Shown one piece after another: positions 1-5,619 of a DNA stretch of 6,086 nt (positions are counted from its first letter, which is position 1; the number at the start of each line of letters is the position of its first letter). The DNA comes from JANLSE01 sp038214135 (GTDB lineage: Bacteria > Chloroflexota > Chloroflexia > Chloroflexales > Roseiflexaceae). The notes below the pieces were generated by a model. The model saw nothing but the letters and a program-made list of their open reading frames with translations. It did no database searches and had not been told where the DNA came from. Position numbers and translations under genes: made by a program. The stretch spans positions 1 to 6,086 of the forward strand of contig JBBQSD010000227.1 in NCBI GenBank assembly GCA_038214135.1, read 5' to 3'.

Positions 1-105
1 TGGTAGCCCATACACGATAGCAGGCGAATGTCCGATTGTCTGGCCTCCATGGACGCCAATATGCGCACACATGGGCGAAGAACGACCTGCGAAATGGCCG
101 AACAT
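1..105 (-). CDS. Unrecognised partial open frame leaving the left edge
   Basis: An open frame starts at an ATG (bases 105-103) and runs 35 codons off the window edge without a stop. In-frame stop TAA at 144-142 lies upstream, and the ATG at 105 is the only ATG, GTG or TTG start between that stop and the edge. Weak AAGGG-like sequence lies about 12 bases upstream. The peptide begins MFGHFAGRSSPMCAHIG and is rich in His and Gly; I do not recognise it. The pattern is loosely reminiscent of the start of PAAR-type proteins, but not enough to call one. Other frames on both strands are also open here, so coding status is uncertain. An inverted repeat (23-31 with 102-110, arms GGCGAATGT / ACATTCGCC) overlaps it, which argues that some of this may be repeat DNA instead. 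Confidence 0.22.
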   Translation of the reverse strand, partial: MFGHFAGRSSPMCAHIGVHGGQTIGHSPAIVYGLP

Positions 106-362
106 TCGCCCAAAATCACCCTTGACAAACGGATGATGACCTTAACCTATGGGGCATAACCTCTGTGTCTGCCCACGCTGATGGCGTTGTGCTGCCCAAT
201 GTGGGCGAACACGAGGTTCGCCCTCTACGCGATGGTTGGGCATGGTGGTTCACTGCAGAAGAATCCGTCGCACCCCCGCTCACCGTATTGCTTGACTCCG
301 CCGATATACTCATGCGTGTGACTCGTATTCTAGTTCGTATCATCGCCGCGCAATGTAAGGAG
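106..362. other. Gap before the ABM-like gene, no convincing gene
   Basis: This stretch has long open frames on both strands. On the plus strand a frame is open from 126 and has a GTG at 165; it runs into the 5' part of the ABM-like gene in the same frame. I recognise no protein family in it, and it crosses the hairpin repeat at 203-223, so I do not call it a gene. A TTGACA hexamer at 122-127 lacks a good -10 partner (TAACCT at 143-148 is the nearest). A TATACT hexamer at 305-310 resembles a -10 box without a clear -35. An AAGGAG ribosome-binding sequence sits at 357-362, just ahead of the ABM-like gene. Confidence 0.4.
203..223. repeat. Palindromic hairpin repeat, GGGCGAAC arms
   Basis: The arms GGGCGAAC (203-210) and GTTCGCCC (216-223) are perfectly complementary across eight base pairs and enclose the five-base loop ACGAG. 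I recall very similar GGGCGAAC...GTTCGCCC palindromes as dispersed intergenic elements in Chloroflexota and cyanobacteria. It is related in core sequence to the longer palindrome at 4711-4730 in this window. No T-run follows, so it is not an ordinary intrinsic terminator. Confidence 0.7.
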
Positions 363-664
363 ATGCACACAATCTATGCAAGCATGCGAAGAATTCAGTG
401 TTCCCCAGAAAGGCGCATGAAGTCGCCAAGCGGATCGAGGAGCAGTTTGTCCCACAGATGCAGGCTGCCGCAGGGTTTGTGGCGTATTATCTTGTGAATG
501 TTGGCAGTGATGAGGTCGCCAGTATCAGTATCTTCCAGGATCAAGCCGGAGCGGATACAGCCAACCAGAACGCAAGTGCCTGGGTGAGGCAGAGTCTTGG
601 CGATATTATTGCTGGCCCACTCGAAGCGCGAGCCGGAGAAGTGCTGGTGAATACCCAGGCATAG
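363..664 (+). pseudogene. ABM-like / dimeric alpha+beta barrel protein, frameshifted
   Basis: The product resembles small (about 100-residue) antibiotic-biosynthesis-monooxygenase-like proteins of the dimeric alpha+beta barrel fold, whose substrates are usually unknown. The 5' frame starts at ATG 363 and reads MHTIYASMRRIQCSP; the 3' frame, one base off, reads AHEVAKRIEEQFVPQM, then a GFVAYYLV strand and an ASISIFQDQAGA stretch, and ends at TAG 662-664. Adding one base to the CCCC run at 403-406 or near 413 joins both into a protein of about 100 residues, the normal family length. The start is also odd: AAGGAG (357-362) abuts ATG 363 with no spacing, while the family usually begins MYAS; here an ATC (372-374) stands where that Met would be, nine bases after AAGGAG. 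So either the gene is decayed by two lesions or one base was lost in sequencing. The downstream part alone could start at GTG 398, but would lack the first strand. No linked partner gene is evident. Confidence 0.68.
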
Positions 665-719
665 CACGCCGCAGGCTGATACATCTTTATTTTTTAATCG
701 AGCAGGATTCATCTGCACC

Positions 720-774
720 TGTGGAGTGCGGCAGCCATGCTGCCGCTGCGCAAGCATGGCTTGCGCAATCCACA
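720..774. repeat. Y-shaped double-hairpin repeat
   Basis: Three stems pack into 55 bases. The outer stem pairs TGTGGA (720-725) with TCCACA (769-774). Inside it, arm one pairs GCGGCAGC (728-735) with GCTGCCGC (739-746) around the loop CAT. Arm two pairs TGCGCAAGC (747-755) with GCTTGCGCA (759-767) around the loop ATG. All three stems are perfect and the two arms abut with no base between them, so either DNA strand or its transcript could fold as a three-way junction. This resembles REP/BIME-like or small MITE-like elements. No transposase or target duplication is seen beside it. No T-run follows, so a terminator role is not indicated. Confidence 0.8.
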
Positions 775-1022
775 TCAGCACCAGCAGCGTCAGACGCGAT
801 CTCCTCACATATTTCGCCAAAGTTCATCAGCGCTCCGTAAACGAAGGTTCATCGTCCCCTTGACGCAGGCTTCAGACTGCCCATAGCGGGGCATCTCTTG
901 TTTCTGAATTATTTCGCTATATTCCACCAGCCTGCCGATTCACGTACCAGCATCATCCTGCTACATTATCGTAATACACTAATGCCAGCCGAACTGTTAC
1001 TCTATCACTACGTCATCATACA

Positions 1023-1028
1023 GGGAGG
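1023..1028 (+). promoter_or_regulatory. Ribosome-binding site of the HzsA-like gene
   Basis: GGGAGG lies five bases before ATG 1034. It is the clearest Shine-Dalgarno match in the window, and together with the signal peptide that begins directly at this Met it fixes the start of the gene. Confidence 0.8.
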
Positions 1029-1033
1029 CATTC

Positions 1034-3325
1034 ATGCAACAACATACACGCCTGCTTTCTATGCTGCTCTTTGGCTTGTTGGTGTTCACCACTGGTGTCC
1101 AGGGCACGAATCGCTTCCTGGTTCAGCCAATTCCTGCCGCTATCAACCTGCCAAACCCAATTCTGTTTGTGACCCAAGTGCCGAACCCGGCCACCTTCGC
1201 AACCATTGGTGCAACATTCGGTAATCAAGAGGCTAGCCTGTATTCTGCCCCACGCGGTGGCGATCTGTGGATTCGCTATGGCGATGGCACACTCAAGAAC
1301 CTGACGTTGGCCGCCAATTATGGCAGCAAAGATCCGACAGGGTTTCAGGATGCGAGTGCGATTGCAGTTCGCGATCCAGCAGTCTACTGGGATGGAACAA
1401 AGGCGCTGTTTAGCATGGTCGTTGGTGCCACCACCAAGCGCTATCAGGTCGATACCTTCTACTGGCAGCTGTACGAAATCACCGGGCTTGGCCTCAACAC
1501 AACGCCGGTGATCACCAGGGTGCCAAACCAGCCAGCCAACTATAACAACCATAGCCCAATCTATGGCACCGATGATCGAATTATTTTTGTGAGTGATCGC
1601 CCGCGCAGTGGCGAGAACCAGCACTACCCGCAACTTGATGAATATGAGTTGACGCCAGTGAATACTGGTTTGTGGAGCCTGAATCCAACAAGTGGCGATC
1701 TCAAACTACTCGATCATTCGCCATCTGGCGATTTTACCCCCATGATCGATAGCTATGGCCGGGTGATCTTCACGCGCTGGGATCATCTCCAACGCGATCA
1801 GGAGGCCGATGCAGACAAGGCGGATATTGCTCAGGGCCAGCAACCAACCTATGGCACATTCAACTATGCCAGTGAAGCGGCCAACGCACCATATCAGCTC
1901 AATCAGCGCAGCGAGGTCTTCCCTGAGCCACGGGGCACCAGCCCGGATCTGCCGCCGAACTCGAATCTTGTTGGCCATACCTTCAACTTCTTTGGGCCAT
2001 GGCAGATCAACGAAGATGGCACCGAATCCGAAACACTCAACCATATTGGCCGCCAGGAGTTTGGCGTCTATACCGAGCGCAGTTTTAACGATGACCCCAA
2101 CCTGACCTATCTTTCGGGCAGCCAACACGCCAACCAGTATCAACTGCGTGCCGATGGCGGCTTGTTTCACATCAAAGAAAGCCTCGTCACGCCTGGCCTG
2201 TACTATGCCACGAATGCTCGTGAGTTCGGTACTCATTCCGGCGGGCAGGTTATCACCCTGACTGGCGCACCAACCCTGAATGCTGATCAGATGGTTGTGA
2301 CGCCCATAACGCACCCGGATACACAAGCCGCCGATGACACCCCAAGTGCCAATCATTCGGGAATGTACCGCGATCCACTACCACTCAGCAATGGCCAGAT
2401 CGTCGTTGCTCATACCACCGCCACCAAACAGGACCAGAACCAGGGCAGCAGCACCAATCCGATCTCGCTGTATGATTTCCGCCTGAAATTGCTGGCTGAT
2501 GCTGGTAATGGCTACCAGAATGGTGGACAGCCGCTGACAACCGGAATTGTTGAGACGATCAGCTATTATAGCCCCGATGAGTTGGTGAGCTACAGCGGGC
2601 CATTGTGGGAACTGAATCCGGTGGAAGTACGTGTTCGCCAACGGCCACCACGGCGTAGCCCCCAGCTCCAGGCTCCCGAACTGGCCGCGTTTGCAAGTGC
2701 TGGCGTCGATCCAGCGGCGTTTCAGGCCTATATGACTAATAATAATCTGGCATTGGCCGTTTCACGGAATGTCACAATCCGCGATAATGCCGATCTCCAA
2801 CAACCATTCAATTTGCGTGTCCCTGGTGGCGTGCAAACGATTGGTGCGCCCGGTAAGATCTATGATGTCTCGGCCATGCAGTTCTACCAGGCCGACATGC
2901 TACGTGGTAAGGGCATGTATACAAGCAACTCAAGCCCACAACCAGGCCGCCGCGTACTGGCGCAGCCATTGCATGATCCAATTGCGCTGTTCTTCAATGG
3001 TGCCCAGAGTGGGCCAGTGGCTGGCAGCGTCACAATCGCCAACGATGGATCAGTCGCGGCATTTGTTCCAGCCCGCCGCGCAATGTCCTGGCAGATCGTC
3101 GGCCCTGCTGGGGTTGGGGTTATTCGTGAGCGCATTTGGGTGACATTCCAACCAGGCGAGGTACGTGTCTGTGCTTCCTGCCATGGCCTGAACAACACCA
3201 GCCAGGCTGGCGGAACAGAGCCAATCAACACGCCCGAGGCATTGCGAAAGCTGTTGCTCGATTGGAAAGTGCGTAATAGTATGGCGATGAATTATCGAGC
3301 GTATCTGCCGGTGGTGCAGCGGTGA
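1034..3325 (+). CDS. Exported single-haem protein related to hydrazine synthase alpha subunit (HzsA-like)
   Basis: The 763-residue product starts with a signal peptide: Arg6, a hydrophobic stretch at about 7-20 and a likely cleavage after VQG (residue 24), so it acts outside the membrane. Residues 173-259 hold features of WD40/PD40-type propellers and the HzsA middle region: RIIFVSDRPRSG (182-193), a LWSLNPTSG blade (213-221), and a FTRWDHLQRDQEAD segment (246-259). FGPWQINEDGTE surrounds Trp323, and YRDPLPLSNG follows at 445-454. The C-terminal part has an RERIWVTFQPGEVRV segment leading into CASCHG, a CXXCH c-type haem site with Cys713, Cys716 and His717; it is the only such motif and these are the only cysteines of the mature protein. 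Anammox HzsA carries two haems and works with HzsB and HzsC; neither partner is visible here, and related proteins occur in many non-anammox bacteria, so hydrazine synthesis should not be assumed. It ends in YLPVVQR, the '(Y/F)LPLV'-like tail of exported Chloroflexota proteins. Family call is firm; substrate and redox role are unknown. Confidence 0.85.
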   Translation: MQQHTRLLSMLLFGLLVFTTGVQGTNRFLVQPIPAAINLPNPILFVTQVPNPATFATIGATFGNQEASLYSAPRGGDLWIRYGDGTLKNLTLAANYGSKDPTGFQDASAIAVRDPAVYWDGTKALFSMVVGATTKRYQVDTFYWQLYEITGLGLNTTPVITRVPNQPANYNNHSPIYGTDDRIIFVSDRPRSGENQHYPQLDEYELTPVNTGLWSLNPTSGDLKLLDHSPSGDFTPMIDSYGRVIFTRWDHLQRDQEADADKADIAQGQQPTYGTFNYASEAANAPYQLNQRSEVFPEPRGTSPDLPPNSNLVGHTFNFFGPWQINEDGTESETLNHIGRQEFGVYTERSFNDDPNLTYLSGSQHANQYQLRADGGLFHIKESLVTPGLYYATNAREFGTHSGGQVITLTGAPTLNADQMVVTPITHPDTQAADDTPSANHSGMYRDPLPLSNGQIVVAHTTATKQDQNQGSSTNPISLYDFRLKLLADAGNGYQNGGQPLTTGIVETISYYSPDELVSYSGPLWELNPVEVRVRQRPPRRSPQLQAPELAAFASAGVDPAAFQAYMTNNNLALAVSRNVTIRDNADLQQPFNLRVPGGVQTIGAPGKIYDVSAMQFYQADMLRGKGMYTSNSSPQPGRRVLAQPLHDPIALFFNGAQSGPVAGSVTIANDGSVAAFVPARRAMSWQIVGPAGVGVIRERIWVTFQPGEVRVCASCHGLNNTSQAGGTEPINTPEALRKLLLDWKVRNSMAMNYRAYLPVVQR

Positions 3326-3330
3326 AAAAG

Positions 3331-3358
3331 GAGTCAGGAGTCAGAAGTCAAGAATCCG
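3331..3358 (+). repeat. Degenerate heptamer tandem repeat (GAGTCAG)
   Basis: Just after the stop of the HzsA-like gene, period-7 units read GAGTCAG, GAGTCAG, AAGTCAA and GAATCCG. The first two are identical and the others decay progressively. Short GAGTCAG-type arrays of this kind occur in gaps of other Chloroflexota and cyanobacteria, as far as I recall. No function can be read from it. Confidence 0.6.
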
Positions 3359-3386
3359 GTAGAGACGCTCCGCTGGAGTCTTATAG
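3359..3386. repeat. Decayed GTAGAGACGC-type palindrome
   Basis: GTAGAGACGCTCC is followed by GCT and GGAG, the left part of a palindrome whose right arm would be GCGTCTCTAC. Here the right arm reads TCTTATAG instead, consistent with a two-base loss and a few substitutions. The same GTAGAGACGC arm appears intact at 5775-5784 in this window, so this is probably a damaged member of the same broad repeat group. Confidence 0.5.
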
Positions 3387-3419
3387 AAGCCACGTATGAA
3401 CAATGGATACTCTCAGAAT

Positions 3420-3537
3420 CCGCAGGCTGATGGGTTTTGCGGAAATAATCGGGAAACAAGGGATGCCCTTCCATCCGCAGGCTAAAGCCTGCGGCAAGGA
3501 GAGGATGAACCATAGCCGCGTGGCTTCAGCCCGCGGC
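3420..3537. repeat. Cluster of four consecutive hairpins with CCGCAGGCT core
   Basis: Four inverted repeats follow one another. CCGCA (3420-3424) pairs with TGCGG (3438-3442). AAGGG (3458-3462) pairs with CCCTT (3466-3470) around ATG. CCGCAGGCT (3475-3483) pairs perfectly with AGCCTGCGG (3486-3494) around AA. GCCGCG plus GGCT (3515-3525) pairs with AGCC plus CGCGGC (3528-3537), ten pairs with one bulged T at 3521. The last two are joined by an A/G-rich spacer. The CCGCAGGCTGAT start is shared with 669-680. GCAGGCTGAAGCCTGC-like palindromes are widespread intergenic elements. None has a T-run after it, so they look like repeats rather than terminators. The cluster ends just before the GGAGGT that precedes the MFS gene. 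Confidence 0.7.
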
Positions 3538-3563
3538 GTGGAGGTAAACAATACCCGATTAAG

Positions 3564-4682
3564 ATGAAGACTCCCCCAGGCTATTACACAATCTGGATCG
3601 CGACGTTGCTGTTCTTTGGTGGCTTCTATGCGTTGCTTGTGCCGCTGCCACAATATCTGCACATCATCGGAATGGCAGATTGGCAGATTGGCGTCGTGCT
3701 TGGAACGTTTGGCATTGCATCACTGATTGGCCGCCCGCTGGCTGGTATCGCTGTGGATCGTATTGGCGCACGGCCAGTGCTGTTCATTGGTGCTGGTGCG
3801 CTCATTATTGGTGCATTGGGCGTGCCAGCAACAAGTACTATGGCGCTGCTGCTTGTGCTACGGCTATTGCAGGCGATAGGCTATGTGGCCTTCACCACGG
3901 CAGGCACCGCATTAATCATCGTGCTGACTTCAGCAGAGCAACGTGCTCAACGATTGGCCATCTTTGGTATTGCCGCCAATCTGGCAATCACGCTGACACC
4001 AGCTATGATGAGTGCGCTGCTTACTATTCTGCCGCTCTCTAGCGGCTTTGTTATTGCCAGCGGGCTTGCATTGATCGCTGGGTTGCTGGCCATGTGGGTG
4101 CCACGATTGCCAATGACATCCACGCCCGGTGCTTCCGTTCCCTGGCATTTACCTCGTTCGCTGTGGTTGCCAATGCTGATCGCCGGATTATTTGGAGCTG
4201 GGTTCGCCGCCCTTTTTCAGTTTGCACCAATCCTGGCCGAGCGGCGCGGGGATCTGGCGGCTGGCTGGTTGTATAGCGTCTATGGTATCGGCATTATTCT
4301 CACACGCCTCAGCAGTGGGCGGATGCTCAACAATATATCAAGATCACAATTGTTACGTCTTGCAGCAATCAGCATGATCAGCGGTCTTGGGCTGATCGCA
4401 GCTACTCCACCAGTAGCTCTGCTGCTCTTGGCCGTCGTGCTGATCGCCTATGGATCAGGAATGTCCCACCCTATACTTCTAACACACCACGCCGCCCTAC
4501 TTCCCCAGGCACCAGGGCTAGCAACAGCAGCATTCTATATTGGCTTTGATCTGGGAATTGGGTTGGGAAGCTGGTTGTGTGGGGTGTTACTGCAAATCGC
4601 TGGCATCAGTGGTTTATACACAGGTGCAGCATTGATTGTTGCACTGGTATTGCTGCTGGTGTCGCGGCGGGAGATGTCGTGA
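3564..4682 (+). CDS. Major facilitator superfamily transporter, 12 helices
   Basis: This 372-residue inner-membrane protein moves an unknown small solute, presumably driven by the proton gradient as in other MFS carriers. Twelve hydrophobic segments can be placed at roughly 8-30, 41-60, 71-88, 92-115, 130-152, 158-179, 199-222, 233-252, 265-281, 283-304, 318-343 and 347-367, with a longer cytoplasmic loop near 180-198 between the two halves. The MFS signature motif A, G-x-x-x-D-R-x-G-x-R, is clear between helices 2 and 3 (GIAVDRIGARP, 61-71). A glycine-rich FDLGIGLGSWLCG marks helix 11 (328-340). The length is at the short end but complete for a 12-helix carrier. ATG 3564 is chosen because helix 1 begins within ten residues and no ATG, GTG or TTG lies in frame for some distance upstream. 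Its only purine-rich Shine-Dalgarno sequence, GGAGGT at 3540-3545, is 18 bases away, an unusually long gap. It stands alone between two repeat-filled gaps. Drug or sugar efflux is possible; substrate cannot be told. Confidence 0.85.
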   Translation: MKTPPGYYTIWIATLLFFGGFYALLVPLPQYLHIIGMADWQIGVVLGTFGIASLIGRPLAGIAVDRIGARPVLFIGAGALIIGALGVPATSTMALLLVLRLLQAIGYVAFTTAGTALIIVLTSAEQRAQRLAIFGIAANLAITLTPAMMSALLTILPLSSGFVIASGLALIAGLLAMWVPRLPMTSTPGASVPWHLPRSLWLPMLIAGLFGAGFAALFQFAPILAERRGDLAAGWLYSVYGIGIILTRLSSGRMLNNISRSQLLRLAAISMISGLGLIAATPPVALLLLAVVLIAYGSGMSHPILLTHHAALLPQAPGLATAAFYIGFDLGIGLGSWLCGVLLQIAGISGLYTGAALIVALVLLLVSRREMS

Positions 4683-4710
4683 TGCATCGATTGCAATGAT
4701 ACCACATAAC

Positions 4711-4730
4711 GGGCGGTTCGCGAACCGCCC
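4711..4730. repeat. Perfect 20-base palindrome GGGCGGTTCGCGAACCGCCC
   Basis: GGGCGGTTCGCGAACCGCCC is identical to its reverse complement over all 20 bases. It lies 28 bases after the MFS stop and is followed by CTACATTCG, not a T-run, so an intrinsic terminator is unlikely, although its RNA could still stabilise the 3' end of the MFS message. I recall this palindrome, usually flanked by CTAC, as a common dispersed element of Chloroflexota and cyanobacteria. Its core resembles the 203-223 hairpin. Confidence 0.75.
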
Positions 4731-4832
4731 CTACATTCGTTGTTGTCGATGTCGACGGTTTCAATAGCATCGTGCTCATTCGGGCGCAGCCGTGGCATGA
4801 TCAACGGTGGTTGCGGTACCAGGGTGGCCGAT

Positions 4833-4861
4833 TTGAAGCTCGTAGCAAGGCCCCATATCAA
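4833..4861 (+). promoter_or_regulatory. Possible promoter of the MOSC gene
   Basis: TTGAAG (4833-4838) and TATCAA (4856-4861) each match four of six bases of the -35 and -10 consensus with a 17-base spacer, about 70 bases before the MOSC start. The match is modest and lies inside the apparent gene remnant, so it may be chance. Confidence 0.22.
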
Positions 4862-4931
4862 ACCTCCCTCAGTCTGGTAGGATAAATAGGAACCTGATGC
4901 TTCTTTGTTCTTTCGATAAAAGGCAGGAATC

Positions 4932-5597
4932 ATGCACGACATACCAACTCAGGTCGTTTCAGTCAATGTGGGTATCCCGCGCCATGTGAAGTGGAAAGGG
5001 CGCGACGTGAGTACAGGCATCTTCAAGGAACCAGTGGGCGGGCCGGTACAGGTTCGCCGCCTGAATATTGATGGCGATCAACAAGCCGATCTGGCGGTTC
5101 ATGGTGGTGCCGAGAAGGCGGTCTATGCCTACCCAGCCGAACACTATCCACTCTGGCGGCACGAGCTGCCAGAGATGCAATTGACGTGGGCGATGTTTGG
5201 CGAGAACCTAACAACACAAGGGCTCACCGAAGAAACGGTTTTCATCGGTGAGCGCCTCCAAATCGGCGATGCGATCCTGATGGTGACACAGCCACGCTCC
5301 CCGTGTTATAAACTCGGTATACGCTTCGGGCGCGATGATATGCTGCGCCGGTTGACGCAAAGCCGCCGAACAGGTTTTTACCTGTCGGTTGAACACGAAG
5401 GCCAGATCACAGCCGGGGATGAGATTGTGCGCCTTGGCCACCCACACGCCAGCATGACGATTGCAGCAATCGCTGACCTCCTATTCGCCAAGGTGCCTGC
5501 CACAGCCGATCTGCGGCGTGCCATTGCGCTACCGGATCTTGCAGCAGTTCTGCATGATTATTTTGCCGACCGATTATTGCAGCTCGAAGAAGGCTAA
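4932..5597 (+). CDS. yiiM: MOSC-domain protein, YiiM family
   Basis: The 221-residue product matches the length and architecture of YiiM: a MOSC (molybdenum cofactor sulfurase C-terminal) domain and a C-terminal 3-alpha domain. E. coli YiiM and its relative YcbX are linked to molybdenum-cofactor-dependent reduction of N-hydroxylated base analogues such as 6-hydroxylaminopurine, a detoxifying role in the cytoplasm. Diagnostic features are the segment around DGDQQADLAVHGGAEKAVYA (47-66), the FGENL motif (89-93), and the PRSPCYKLG segment (121-129) whose Cys125 is the conserved MOSC cysteine. The 3-alpha domain covers about 172-216, starting ASMTIAAIADLLF. ATG 4932 is the first start after the in-frame TAA at 4917-4919, with an AGGCAGGA purine run just ahead (AGGA at 4925-4928, only three bases from the ATG). 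No molybdenum cofactor genes or reductase partner lie in the window, and no signal peptide is seen. The family call is strong; the exact substrate in this organism is inferred. Confidence 0.9.
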   Translation: MHDIPTQVVSVNVGIPRHVKWKGRDVSTGIFKEPVGGPVQVRRLNIDGDQQADLAVHGGAEKAVYAYPAEHYPLWRHELPEMQLTWAMFGENLTTQGLTEETVFIGERLQIGDAILMVTQPRSPCYKLGIRFGRDDMLRRLTQSRRTGFYLSVEHEGQITAGDEIVRLGHPHASMTIAAIADLLFAKVPATADLRRAIALPDLAAVLHDYFADRLLQLEEG

Positions 5598-5619
5598 ACT
5601 CTAAGGAAGCCACGGTCAA

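Larger units (their letters stand above)
665..1033. other. Repeat-bearing gap upstream of the HzsA-like gene
   Basis: No gene is supported here. The gap begins with CCGCAGGCTGAT (669-680), a 12-base sequence found again at 3420-3431, followed by a short T-run at 690-695 without a strong hairpin before it. The Y-shaped repeat lies at 720-774. A small stem TGCCC/GGGCA (878-882 with 889-893) is seen. Promoter candidates for the next gene are weak: TATATT at 918-923 is a good -10 match, but the hexamer 17 bases upstream (CTCTTG, 895-900) is a poor -35; TTGACG at 860-865 has only CATAGC at 882-887 as partner. The ribosome-binding sequence of the next gene ends the gap. Confidence 0.55.
4700..4885 (+). 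pseudogene. Apparent 3' remnant of an unrecognised gene
   Basis: A frame open from 4700 to the TAA at 4883-4885 reads, from about 4742, VVDVDGFNSIVLIRAQPWHD and continues with QRWLRYQGGRFEARSK. The codons look like those of the neighbouring genes and the residue mix is that of a folded protein, but there is no ATG start and the upstream part runs into the palindrome at 4711-4730. It therefore resembles the C-terminal end of a gene whose front was lost, perhaps where the repeat inserted or recombined. I do not recognise the family. The alternative is chance openness over about 60 codons; the opposite strand is also open here for part of the stretch. Confidence 0.35.

Noticed and set aside
116..370. 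Minus-strand open frame of 84 codons
   Set aside because: Ser/Arg-rich peptide without family features, crossing the same repeat; most likely chance.
165..497. Plus-strand open frame of 110 codons from GTG 165
   Set aside because: Its first half crosses a palindromic repeat, its last third is out of frame with the ABM-like protein, and no family is recognised. Only the stretch 363-410 is kept, as part of the broken ABM-like gene.
395..820. Minus-strand open frame of 141 codons
   Set aside because: It lies opposite the ABM-like sequence and runs through the Y-shaped repeat; the plus strand carries the recognisable protein.
1016..1633. Minus-strand open frame of 205 codons
   Set aside because: Antisense to the HzsA-like gene, which has a signal peptide, a ribosome-binding site and family motifs.
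1706..2356. Minus-strand open frame of 216 codons
   Set aside because: Antisense shadow inside the HzsA-like gene with no family resemblance.
1034..3325. Hydrazine synthase of an anammox pathway
   Set aside because: Only one haem motif is present, no hzsB/hzsC or hydrazine dehydrogenase is nearby, and HzsA-related proteins are found outside anammox bacteria.
3331..3358. CRISPR-like array
   Set aside because: Units are only seven bases, contiguous and without spacers; no cas genes are present.
4711..4730. Rho-independent terminator of the MFS gene
   Set aside because: The palindrome is GC-rich, but the following bases are CTACATTCG rather than a T-run.
4535..4942. Minus-strand open frame of 135 codons
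   Set aside because: It overlaps the end of the MFS gene, the palindrome and the start of the MOSC gene; its peptide shows no recognisable domain.
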